Assembly (NCBI GenBank): GCA_002179805.1
Contig: NAVB01000798.1
Coordinates: 1 to 11,006, forward strand
From: Acanthamoeba lenticulata
Lineage: Eukaryota > Discosea > Longamoebia > Acanthamoebidae
Direction of reading: 5' to 3'
DNA: 11,006 nucleotides
Shown: one piece after another, positions 1 to 8,882 of the stretch
Position numbering within the stretch: the first letter of the stretch is position 1
Layout: each line of letters opens with the position of its first letter
The notes under the pieces: generated by a model
Databases searched by the model: none
What the model was told of the DNA's origin: nothing
What the model saw: only the letters and a program-made list of their open reading frames with translations
Position numbers and translations under genes: made by a program

Positions 1-1948
1 TGTACTCGGGGCTTGAGGGCGTCCTGGATGGGCTTCTCCTCGCCCATTACCAGATCGGCCACGGACTCGCGTCGAGCCCTGCGCCGCTTGCTCCCCTTGA
101 GCGAGAGCCGCTTCTTGCTGCAAGGAGGCACCACACATGGAGGAGAGGCAGATGCGACACGCGCCAGGAGAGATACATTCATCGCCAAGTCAGACAAACG
201 CGAGCGCCCAGTTTGGGATCAAGCAATGTAAACCCGCGACAAAGCGAGCACCGCGCGGTTTGTGTTTGGGGGGGGGGGGCGAACCGGTCTCGGTGGCCCA
301 CGACAAAGTAGAAGTGGTTGGGGCCATCGGAGAAGGGCCGCTTGGAGCCCACGTGCTTGAAGAACCCGCTGGCCCACATCCGGACCCCGAGGTTGACGGC
401 CTGCCGGCGGTCAATCCCGCCCACGCTCTCCAGCAACCAGTCGACGGCATCGTAGCCTGCACCACCACAATGTGATGGTGGTGATGATGGTGATAAGACA
501 CAGAAGCGTCAGCGCGCAGCCCACCCGAGGACGGGGCATCAAAGTGAGCGCGGGAGGTAGAGTAGCAGCGGACCAACGAAGCAATGGTGGTAGGTCTTGC
601 GGGTGAGCTTCCGCGTGAGTGTCTTGGTGCGCACGCCCGTGATCGGGTGGGCGAACGCCTTCTTCAGCTCGGCCAGGTCTGCGCTCAACTCGTCGAACTG
701 GTACGGGTACACGCGCCTGCACGTGACACAACGCGATGATGATGATGTGCTTGTGCTTGTGCTTGTGCTGGGAGCGAGAAGGGTGGCACGACGGAGATGA
801 AGGACGCCAAGGACAAGGAGAGAGGGAGAGAGGGAATGGGGAGACAACAGAACAAACAAGCAAGCAAGCAAACACGCGCGCAGGGGGGGAGCATACGTGG
901 CATTCTTGCGGGCGGTGCTGGACGAGGACCGCAGTCTGCGCGGGACGAGGAGGCCGCGGTGGCTGCCGCCCTTCTGCAGCTCGTGCTTGGGTAGCTCGGA
1001 GGAGGAGACGATCTTGCGCCGCGGTTGTTGGGAGGCGCCTCCTTCCATCGCCAGGTCATGGACAGCATTACCATTACTACCGTCGGCCTCGTGGCCTCCG
1101 CCACTGCCGAGGAGGACGCTGTGGGACGCCGATACGCCGGTGCGGCGCCAGTCGGCCAGATTGACGGGCGTGGCGGGCACCGCAGTCCTGGGGCCAATGG
1201 CACTGCCAGGCTTCTTCTTGAGGTGACTCAACGACGGTGAGGGCTCTACCGCGCCCAGCACAGGCGGGGGCGTCTTGGCGGAGAGCTTCTTTATCGCCTC
1301 CTTCGTGTTGGCCGCCTTGGGGATGGCGTTCAGTGAGCGCGACTGCCGCCGCTGGCCGATTTGCACCGCGCTATTCGCTGCGGTCTCATCGGCGCTCGCC
1401 CGCAGGAAGGGAGATGAGGCGGGGGTGACTGAGTCCTCCGACTGAGCCTTCGAGGAGGAGGAGGAGGAGGAGGAAGAAGAAGAAGGGGGCGCCGTGCTGC
1501 TCACCGCGAGCTTGCTGCGGCCAGATGGAGAGGAGGGTGTAGATGACGCGTTCGCAGACGATTTTTTCACGCGCCGCACGGACCCACCACTCGGTTGCTC
1601 TGCTGCAACTGGATTGGCAGTCGGTGCCGCAGGCTCTGCAGAAACAGTGCCACGCGTTGGTGGTGCGAGCGCAACTTCATCTTCCTTCAGGACAGGCGTA
1701 GGTGGAGAGGCGGGAGAAATATCGATGCGAGGGGCTGACGCTTCTCGCTGCAGCGGAGAGGGCAAAGGCGACGACGGCGTTGAAGGAACAGGAGAGGTGG
1801 TGGCAGCAGTCGTAGCAGTAGGCTGAGTAACCGCCGGTGGTAGTGTTGATTGCGTAGCTTGGGTGGGCTTGTTGCGCCAGACGAAGAGGTAGTAGGCGAT
1901 TGAAAAGCCCACGAAGAAGGTGAGGATCAAGTGCAATAGATCGAACAT
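1..1948 (-). CDS. Membrane-anchored DEP-domain protein, 3' end off the window
   Basis: Four exons are seen: 1948-897, 716-574, 456-285 and 117-1 (continuing off the left edge). The introns are 896-717, 573-457 and 284-118, and all phases match. The start is the ATG at 1948. It opens directly into a hydrophobic stretch (about residues 4-24, rich in L, F, I and Y) followed by a basic residue, so it probably has one N-terminal membrane anchor. Residues 30-350 are low complexity (Pro/Ser/Thr/Ala, with an 11-serine run) and look disordered. Residues about 366-450 are a DEP domain, with the core HHCFVG-YDAVDWLLESVGGI rebuilt across an intron, then RRQAVNLGVRMWASGFFKHV and an HFYFV end. DEP domains bind membranes or receptors in signalling proteins. 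After the last intron the tail is very basic (SKKRLSLKGSKRRRARRES). The last donor (GTTCGCCCC) runs straight into a C tract. The DEP call is strong; the overall function and the full C-terminus are unknown. Confidence 0.82.
268..279. repeat. G12 mononucleotide tract in a DEP-gene intron
   Basis: Twelve G on the plus strand (C on the transcript) lie immediately downstream of the splice donor at 284-283. Length variation and sequencing slippage are likely here. Confidence 0.9.
1452..1484 (-). repeat. Serine-codon trinucleotide run in the DEP gene
   Basis: GGA/GAA-type triplets on the plus strand encode an 11-serine run in the disordered region of the DEP protein. The mix of serine codons suggests the repeat is partly decayed. 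Confidence 0.85.
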
Positions 1949-2827
1949 GGTCCACAAAAAAAAAACTCTTTTGCGAGGGCAAGTGCCCAGCTCCAGGAGA
2001 GAGCAACGAAGCGGCCCTAAGAGATGGCGACAACAAGGACCACAAAAAAAGTTGAATGGCACCACCAAGAAAAAAGAAGCAATAATCATAATTGCACGCG
2101 GCTTCTGCGGAATGTGGGGCGAACAGGAGCGCGCGTTGTTGGCGTGGCCGAACAGCAACCCCGCGCGGGAGGCCCGCAACGAACCGCCGGTCAAACCGGC
2201 GCAGTGCTCGGGGCCGTTGGGCCCTTGTGGCCCTCCCCGCGAGCTGTTCGTTCTCTGTCTGCTGCTCGCCGGCTGGTCTCTCCCTCTCGGCCCCGCGATA
2301 GGCTTCAAATAGGTATCCGTAGGCGCTACACGGAGTATCTGCGACAGGAGGAGGAAGAGGAGCAAACAAAAGGGGAAGTACGTGCGGGAGGGATCAGTGT
2401 TACTGTCCGTGGTGGGCAGCAAGCGTATGCAGTGTCTAGGCAATTGGAGAGAGATTATTGTGTTCAAAGGAGGTATGCGTCGCACATACGCCACATCAGC
2501 GCAGCACGGGGAAAGCTCCAGCGCGCTGTCTCGTCCTTCTTGTGCTGCTCTCTTTTGGTTGTGGCGCCAGGCGCGCCGCGGCAGTCGGATCTAGTCCGGA
2601 ACGCCTGGCCTGGTGCGGCCTCGTGTCTCTTTCCCCCAAAAGACAAACCGCAGTCGGGGGGAAGGGAGATGGGGCAACAGTAGGAGGAGGAGGAGGAGAA
2701 GGAAAGAGGAAGCGCCTGCTTCTGCCCAACGAGGGGCGCCTATGTGGTGTGTTGGGCGCCCACACTTGACGGCTTCCCGGGCGCGCCACAACATAAAGGG
2801 ACTGGCTGCAGTGGCGGTGGCGGTAGT
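1949..2827. other. Intergenic region between DEP gene and CDK gene
   Basis: This 879-bp gap holds the 3' flank of the kinase gene and the 5' flank of the DEP gene. No protein with recognisable motifs was found on either strand. The plus-strand open frame at 2024-2683 and the in-frame extension upstream of the DEP start look like GC-driven openness. Visible elements are A10 at 1957-1966 just upstream of the DEP ATG, a GGA trinucleotide run near 2682-2700, and a small inverted repeat at 2185-2201. No clear TATA box was found. Confidence 0.5.
2185..2201. repeat. Short perfect inverted repeat
   Basis: Seven bases (CGCCGGT) are followed by a 3-base loop and the exact complement ACCGGCG. It lies in the intergenic region, about 240 bp upstream of the DEP start codon. 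It could be a protein-binding palindrome or chance in GC-rich DNA. Confidence 0.3.
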
Positions 2828-5800
2828 TCACCATTTGGAGGCATAGTAGCGGGGCGCGGGACGCTGGGGAAGAGGCTCCTCGCTGAAGAAGGGGTGGGCG
2901 AGGGCTTCGGCAGCACTGATTCGCTTGTCGGGGTTGTAGTGCAGCATGCGACTCAGCAGTTCAAAGCCCGCACGCGACAACGACGCACCGAATCGCTTGT
3001 GGAGCAAGTTGTGGGGCTGCTGCGGGAAGATAATCTTCTTCTTCCGCACTACGTCCAGCCGTGCCAGCCCCGGCCTACACCACATTCGCCAAGAGTGGTG
3101 TGCACATTCGGGTTAACCATGATGGTCCCCTTGTGCGGAGAGCCACTTGGGGAGAGGGGGAGGCGAGAGAGAAAGATGCACACACCAGTGTCGCTCAGTG
3201 GGGGTGCCCAGAAGGTCGATAATCTCATAGATCTGCTCGATCTCCAGGTGCGACTTGAAAAAGCTGCCGCCTGGCCATCGATTCCACCAGATCCCGTGCG
3301 CAAGAAAGTGAGAAAGAGAGAGAGAGAGAGAGGTGGGAGGAAGGGGCATGAGGATCTTTTGCGGCGTCACACTCCCCCCCCCCACACGAATGCGGCGGCG
3401 GGGGAGGGGGGGTACCGTTGACAAGCTCGGCGAAGATGACCCCGCAGGACCACATATCGATGGCAGTCGTGTACTCCTTCACGCCCAGGAGGAGCTCCAT
3501 CGACCGATACCGAAGTGTGACCACGGTGGGGGTGTAGAGGGCGCCATTCTCGCCATTCATTTGCGCCCACTCGTCCTGCACCCGCAAAAAATGAGCCCAC
3601 GGGCCTCTGGTGAGGAGGAGGACGAGCGGGGGAGGGGCAGGAGGAGAAGGGAGGAAACTCGTGGGAGGAGGAGCAGCAGAGAGGCCAACCTTGTTCTTCT
3701 TCTTGTCATTGTTCTCGCTCATGTAGTACTCCCGAGAGAGGCCAAAATCGGTGAGCCTGAGGATACCGTCGTTCCCCAGCAGCAGGTTGTTCGTTTTGAT
3801 GTCCCTGTGGTGGTGTGCCCCGCCCCCCCCCCGCTCACAAGTTGAGAAGACAAGGACGGAAGGGAGGTCCCACGGGAGAGGGGGAGAGGAAGCGCAAAGG
3901 GAGCACCTGTGGATGATGCCGCGGGAGTGCATGTGAGCGACGGAGCACAGGAGCTGGTAGAGGAGCGACTTGATCTCGCCCAAGGCAAAGAGCTCCTTGC
4001 GCTCCCGCATCTCCTTGAGCAGCCGCCCGAGGTCGTGGTCGATAAAGTCCATGACGAGGTAGATCTCCTTGCCCTTGCCCTTGCGCACTCGCTTCCGCTC
4101 CTCTTCCTTGTCACCACTTCCTCCGCGCCCGCTGCTCGAGTCGTCCTTGTGCTTCTTACCGCCGTTGTCCCGGGGCTCTTCCCAGTCCTCGTGCTCCTCA
4201 AAAATGATGTCGCGGATGTTGATAATGTTCACATTCCCCTGCAGCAACACCCCGATCTTGATCTCCCGCAGCACCGAGAGCGGGACCCCCTCCTCGTGCT
4301 CCTCTTTTCGTCGCTTCATCTTCTTGAGTGCCACCACTTGGCCCGTATCCTGTTAAGAAGCGCGGGGAAGAAAAAGCACGGACTTGGGTCAACGCTTGTT
4401 GGTGGGGTAAGGAATCCCAACAAAGAGAGAGAGAGAGAAAGACAGGCAGACAGACGGATGAAAAACTAAAGGCCATGAACGTATTTTTATAGTGCGGGAG
4501 AAGAGGCAAGGAGAGGGGCCCACCAAAATGATGGACAACAAGTTTTGTCCCCTCCCACCACCGACCAAAGAAAAGAGAGAGAGAGAGAGAGGCGGAACGC
4601 GAAAGGAAAAAGGGCGGGGAGTAGCTGACGAGCGGGACTCATGAAGGGGAGAGGGCGCAAACAAAGCAAGCAAGCGAGCGAGCAAACAAACAAACAAACA
4701 AACGAATTAAAAAAAATAAATAAATGGCGAACCTTATCGCGAGCTCGGTAGACAACACCAAAGGCGCCCTCCTCGAGCTTGCCCAGCTTTTCGAAGCGCG
4801 AGAGGTCTCGCTCACACTTGAAGGACTCGGCGACGGGCGAGAGTTCGGGGGTCTTTCGCTTGGCACCACGTCGCTCGAGTTCTGGTTCGCAAGGCAGTGG
4901 TGGGGGTGGTGGCGTAGAAGGCGGAGGCGGCGGTACTTGAGTCGGGGGTGGAGGCGGGGGAGACCTGGTTGACTCGAAGGGCAATGGAGGCGGCGGGGGC
5001 TGCTGCACCCCGTGGGGTGGGAGAGGCGGGTGACGGTGGTGCTGGTGCTGGTGCTGAAGCTGCTGCTGGTGATGATGATGCTGCTGCTGGTGGTGGTGGG
5101 CCATGTGACCGAAGGGCGAATGCGCCAGGCCCCGTGGGGGAAGGTTCACGGGGTGGCCGTAAGGCAACGCTAACCGGCCTGCGTTTGAATGGAAAGATGA
5201 GGGAAAGACGTTAGTGATCGCTTAACACCAATAAATCAAGCAGGCAATCAATCAATCCATCAATCTACTCGCAGATGATGAAAGCAAGGATGTTTTAAAC
5301 AATAGGAGAGACTTCACCCATCAAAAACATGAACCAACCACACTACACACACGGTATACAGAACCACAAGGGACAGGTCCCGATGGCCAAGAAGGGAAGG
5401 GAAAAGAAGGCATGCCCTGCGTACCTCCTCCGTCAACTCCATCAGCGGGCGCGGAGGCATGCGTGGGGGTTGTGGAAGACGCTGATGGTGGTAAAGGAGG
5501 GGGAATAACGAAAGGTCGGTGAGGAGGCAGGTGGGGAGGGAGGCCAGCGTGGCGAGGCGGAGGGACAACAACGGCCGAAGGAAGGAAGTTCTGACGCCAA
5601 GACGCGGCGGAACTGGATGAACCCATCGGCGCCGCGGAAGGCTGCGTGCCGGCGCCAGGCGCAGGAGAGGAGAGAGAAGGCGAAGAGGAGGAAGAAGAAG
5701 AAGAGGAGGAGACATGAAATGGTGACATTCCATTCAGCTGTGCATAGGGCCTACACCAAAACAAACAGAAAACCACACCCATCAGTTCTCACGTTAGGCA

Positions 5801-5997
5801 GCCATAGACTCTGACGTCAGCGCTGGTTCCTCTGGTCAAGGAGTCTCCTCAAAACACAAAAGAAAGCATCAAGAACCAGCACTCCCTTACCGATCGTGCG
5901 GCGTAAGGCTGGGCGCATAGGGTCCGTAGGGCGTGCGTCGTAAGTCCTGATTGCCGGGAGAGTTGGCGTAGCCGGCACTGCTGCCGTTACGCAGCAT
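2828..5997 (-). CDS. Cyclin-dependent kinase, CDK10/CDK11 (PITSLRE) group
   Basis: Eight exons: 5997-5891, 5750-5425, 5178-4733, 4349-3907, 3804-3690, 3575-3416, 3270-3186 and 3074-2828. All phases match and the total is 1929 nt (642 residues plus TGA). Residues 1-270 are low complexity: Ser runs, His/Gln runs and long Pro runs. The kinase domain starts near 273 with [16 protein letters not shown], very close to the CDK11 glycine loop (EEGTYGVVYRAKDK). Other landmarks are the ATP-site Lys302 (VALKK), the cyclin-binding helix PLSVLREI with Glu322, [10 protein letters not shown] with Asp442, and DFG at 460-462. The T-loop YTP has Thr494, the usual activating phosphosite. The C-lobe reads [22 protein letters not shown], then [14 protein letters not shown] and EEPLP, as in CDK11. 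Proteins of this group act in the nucleus in transcription and splicing with cyclin L or cyclin M partners. Oddities are a charged insert of about 44 residues (344-387) before the hinge, and SME in place of the usual APE motif. The choice between CDK10 and CDK11 is not certain. Confidence 0.9.
3374..3383. repeat. C10 mononucleotide tract in a CDK-gene intron
   Basis: The tract lies in intron 3415-3271 and reads as a G tract on the transcript. A second short C/G-rich block sits next to the donor at 3415. Confidence 0.9.
3823..3832. repeat. C10 mononucleotide tract in a CDK-gene intron
   Basis: The tract lies in the 102-nt intron 3906-3805, just upstream of the acceptor, and reads as a G tract on the transcript. 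It is an unusual place for a purine run, because acceptors usually follow pyrimidines. Confidence 0.9.
4350..4732 (-). repeat. Large repeat-rich intron of the CDK gene
   Basis: This 383-nt intron is the longest in the window. On the plus strand it carries two GA dinucleotide runs (about 4424-4438 and 4573-4591), five tandem CAAA units at 4683-4702 preceded by CAAG/CGAG units, and an A-rich stretch at 4707-4724. On the transcribed strand the tracts read as pyrimidine-rich TC and TTTG repeats. The donor is AAG|GTTCGC and the acceptor is AACAG|GATACG, both phase 0. Confidence 0.8.
5036..5099 (-). repeat. His/Gln codon repeat in the CDK N-terminal region
   Basis: A stretch of CAC/CAT/CAG codons encodes alternating histidine and glutamine blocks. 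It is followed by several proline runs encoded at about 4900-5035. The region is a low-complexity tail ahead of the kinase domain. Confidence 0.85.
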
Positions 5998-6182
5998 GCT
6001 ACTCTGGGAAGTTATAAAGCACCGCTTGATTCGATGCGGACGGCCCCAGGTTGGGTTTGTTCGGATGATGAGGTCCAAATGTGCCTTCGCAGTTCAAAAG
6101 AAAGAAAAAAAATAGTTTCAAAAAAGGGGCAAAGAAAAAGCTGTCCGCCCGCCTGGAATTTTCCCCTTTCCTTGCGTCTGTC
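5998..6182. other. Short intergenic gap upstream of the CDK gene
   Basis: Only 185 bp separate the stop codon at 6183-6185 from the CDK ATG at 5997, so the CDK promoter and the upstream gene's 3' UTR must share it or overlap neighbouring exons. It holds A-rich tracts near 6097-6127 and a TTATAA-like sequence about 15-21 nt before the CDK ATG. That sequence is too close to the start to be an ordinary TATA box for this start codon. Confidence 0.5.
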
Positions 6183-8809
6183 TCAAGAGGTCTTCTGCTT
6201 GCTGCTGTTGGGGAGGAGACTGTGCAGGCCCGGTCGAAGCAGCTCCACAATCGCAGGCAGTCGTAGCAGAAGCAGCGATGTGGGAAGGAGTGTGCGCCCA
6301 AATTCTCCACCGCTTCGCGTAATGGAGATGAGCCGACACAGCACGAGAGAGAGCATCACATCGGAAGAGCCACGCAGTACATCCTGTTGTGCGGAGGAGT
6401 AGCGCAAACGGTTGATCAGCCACCAAAGTTCTCTTGCACTGCTCGGACGGAAAAATGTGATGCTCGGGAAAAGTACCTGACGGAGGAAGGTCGTGGGATA
6501 GAGAAGAGTGATGTCTCGAATGAGCGCTACCAATTCGCCGATGAGCAGGAAGGCGGCCACTTGAGCGCAAGCGTGGTTGTCCAAATCGCTATTCGACGGC
6601 GCTGCAGCAGTTCATCCCAACCACCACCACTACCTGATGAGTGTCGTCACAGAGGGGGAGGGGGAGGGGGAAGGAGAGGGACACATTGAGGCCGCGTCCA
6701 ACACGCACCCAGGGCATCCATGGTGAAGAGCAGCAAGAAGATACACTCAGCTACCCGGAGAGTGTCGCCGTCCTTGGCGATCCTCGACCACGGCCTGCCG
6801 CGGAGATACCGCCGAGCGGCGAAGGTCTTCTTGACCTTGAGCAGCCAGTCATAGGCGGCCTTGGCCGTCATGACGATCTGTTTGCCTACCTGTCCGGCCA
6901 GGAAGAGGAACAGATACAGCTGCTGCGGCGCATACTGCACGCGCGCCGTTGCACCACCACCCGGTCAGCCATCACAACCACCACCACCACCACCAATCTC
7001 CATTGTCGGTAGCAACATGTGCAGTGACTTCTGTTGATTGATTGATTGATTGATTGATTGAGATTGATAGATTGATCCATTTCGAAGCAGGTTGTTGTGC
7101 AGAATGCCGTACCGAGGCCACAGTGAGACACTGTTGGCCAAGCGTTGAGCTGAGCAGCGGGAAGGCGAGCTCGTATCGAAACGCCATGTAGCCGAAGAAC
7201 GTGAGCACAGCCGACAGGATGATCAGCACCAGCTGCAGCGCGTAGAGCATCAACTTGCGGTGCCCGGCTTCGGCCAGTTCTCGTCCTCCCACCATCACAC
7301 CCGGAATGATCTCAGAGGTCGCCACTGATGGAAGCCGCGAGTCAGAAAGAGAGGAAAGCAAGAGCCAAGCCGATCGTACTGCCCCCTTCCCGTAATGCCT
7401 CCCCTTGAGGCAGGGCGATTGATGAGGCGAACCGTGGAGGCCATAGGCAGCGGCAAAGATGATGATAGTGAGCGCGCCCGAAACGTTCCACAAGTCAGCG
7501 CAGTCCCAGGTGCACCACTCTCGACGGCCTTGAACACGCACATGGTTGTGTTTTGAATTCAGCTCCCCTCCTCCTCCTCACAGGCGCTTGCCCTGCCAGG
7601 TCTACGCGTACCTTGCTTCTGCGCATGAGCGACGACATGGGTGTGGCTGGAGGGCGGGCTTGGCTGTAGAGTGGCCTTCGGACGAGCCTCTATGCCCTCA
7701 GGGCCCTCTGTCTTGTCGTCCTGTCTGCTGGCGGTAGCGGTAGCCACGCGCGGCTCCGCAGTGAGGCTAGGGGACGTCGTCGGCGGAGCAGCCCTCTCTT
7801 CGATCGTGCGAAGGGCTTCCTTGGCCTTCTGCCTGAGCCGTTGCTGTCGCTCTTCCGGCGTGAGCAGATCCTCCTGCAGCCTTTCGGTCTGTGATTGACG
7901 CGTTTGGTGCGGTTGCTGCTGCTGTTGCGGCTGCTGCTGCTGAAGAAGAGAGATGCGTCTTCTCTCCAGTTCGATGAGGCGCCGTTCGCGTTCGAGGGTC
8001 TCCTTTTCACGTGACATCTTGTCCCACTCGTCCCGGAGGAGCTTCTTTTCCCGCTCCATCTCGCGTGCCTCCAGCTCTTTCCTCTGTCGCTCCACCTCGA
8101 GCCTCGCAGCCTCTTCGCTGCGTCTTTGCTCTTCCTCTTTCGCTAGCCTCTCGCGCTCACGTCGCTGCAGCTCCGCTTGCGCGGCTTCGCGCCTGAGCCG
8201 CTCCTGCTCGCGGGCTTCCTGCCATTTCTGTTGATTAGATCCCGCCGCGTTCGATCGTTTACAGCCCTCCTATTCCGGTGCCTCCCCTCCCTCCTTACCT
8301 CCTCTTGGCGCCGCTTCTCCTGAAGCGCTCGGATTTCTCGCTCTTGGCAATAGCCGATGTCCCAGCAAGGCGCGGCACTGCCCTCGTCTTTGAGCTCTTG
8401 TAGTCGCGAGCAGATCCAGCTACACGCGCGCTCATGCATCCACACTCAGTCACTGCTCAACGACAAAGTGCGTAATGGCAAGCGCGCGACGCTGCAGCGC
8501 CTGACGCTCCGTACGGGCAGTTATAGTCTGGCCACACGAGTGCGCACTGCTCCTCGCAAGACAACGGCCTGTTGGACCCCACGTATTGTGCACATGTGCA
8601 TTAATGAGAGGCCAGCGGGACGAGGAAAAGGGCTCAAGGGGCAGGTGCACGCACATGCTGCGAAGAAAGGTCTCGCACTGCACGCAGCGGTCACCCGCAC
8701 TCAAGGTCTGTGCCGTGCCTGTTGGTGTCGTTGCCCCTACAGCATACAAGGTCGCAACCAAAAGGACAACGGCGTGTGCCAGGACGGAAGATCTGCCCTG
8801 TTGTTCCAT
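6183..8809 (-). CDS. Signal peptide, 8-Cys module, coiled coil and multi-pass membrane protein; family not recognised
   Basis: Eight exons: 8809-8655, 8568-8515, 8419-8299, 8227-7612, 7528-7433, 7324-7113, 6934-6709 and 6601-6183. All phases match and the total is 1899 nt (632 residues). Residues 1-35 form a signal peptide with a hydrophobic core at 9-25. Residues 42-94 hold eight cysteines (42, 45, 56, 60, 69, 73, 88, 94). The CxxCE opening and the CWDIGYC ending resemble the first and last cysteine pairs of saposin-B domains, but the middle is short, so this is only a hint. Residues 95 to about 238 are Glu/Arg/Lys-rich coiled coil, then a Gln-rich loop and a Pro/Ser linker. From 320 come WCTWDCADLWNVS and hydrophobic segments at about 331-349, 372-396, 403-431, 479-490 and 507-528. 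No in-frame ATG precedes the membrane half, which supports one gene. The weakest splice is the TTCAAG acceptor at 7529. Segment 6384-6476 could be a further in-frame intron, giving 601 residues. The function is unknown; a secretory-pathway membrane is likely. Confidence 0.72.
7034..7061. repeat. TTGA tetranucleotide repeat, 7 copies
   Basis: Seven perfect TTGA units lie inside the 178-nt intron 7112-6935 of the multi-pass membrane protein gene. On the transcribed strand this reads as a TCAA array. The same intron also carries a run of CCA units near 6979-6993. Confidence 0.9.
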
Positions 8810-8882
8810 GTTGCTCTGTTTTTGTTGTTGTTTTTCTTTTTCTTTTTCTTCGTCCTCTCGGCCAAGACAGAGCTGCTGGGGC

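Noticed and set aside
411..875. Minus-strand frame with His and Ile runs
   Set aside because: The runs come from GAT/ATC repeats inside introns 896-717 and 573-457. The DEP coding frame uses another phase.
2024..2683. Plus-strand open frame of 219 codons in the intergenic region
   Set aside because: It has no recognisable motif and a composition of random GC-rich DNA, and it ends inside a GGA repeat. No splice sites or neighbours support it.
3909..4469. Plus-strand open frame of 186 codons opposite the kinase
   Set aside because: It is the antisense shadow of the well-supported kinase exon 4349-3907.
5999..6310. Reading with a RING-like cysteine pattern (HRCFCYDCLRLWSCFDRAC)
   Set aside because: It is a different frame of the last exon of the membrane protein, lacks the paired CxxC at both ends, and runs into poly-Phe from an A-rich intergenic tract.
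7034..7061. Tandem TTGA units as a possible CRISPR or satellite array
   Set aside because: The units are 4 bp, uninterrupted and inside an intron, so this is a simple microsatellite without spacers.
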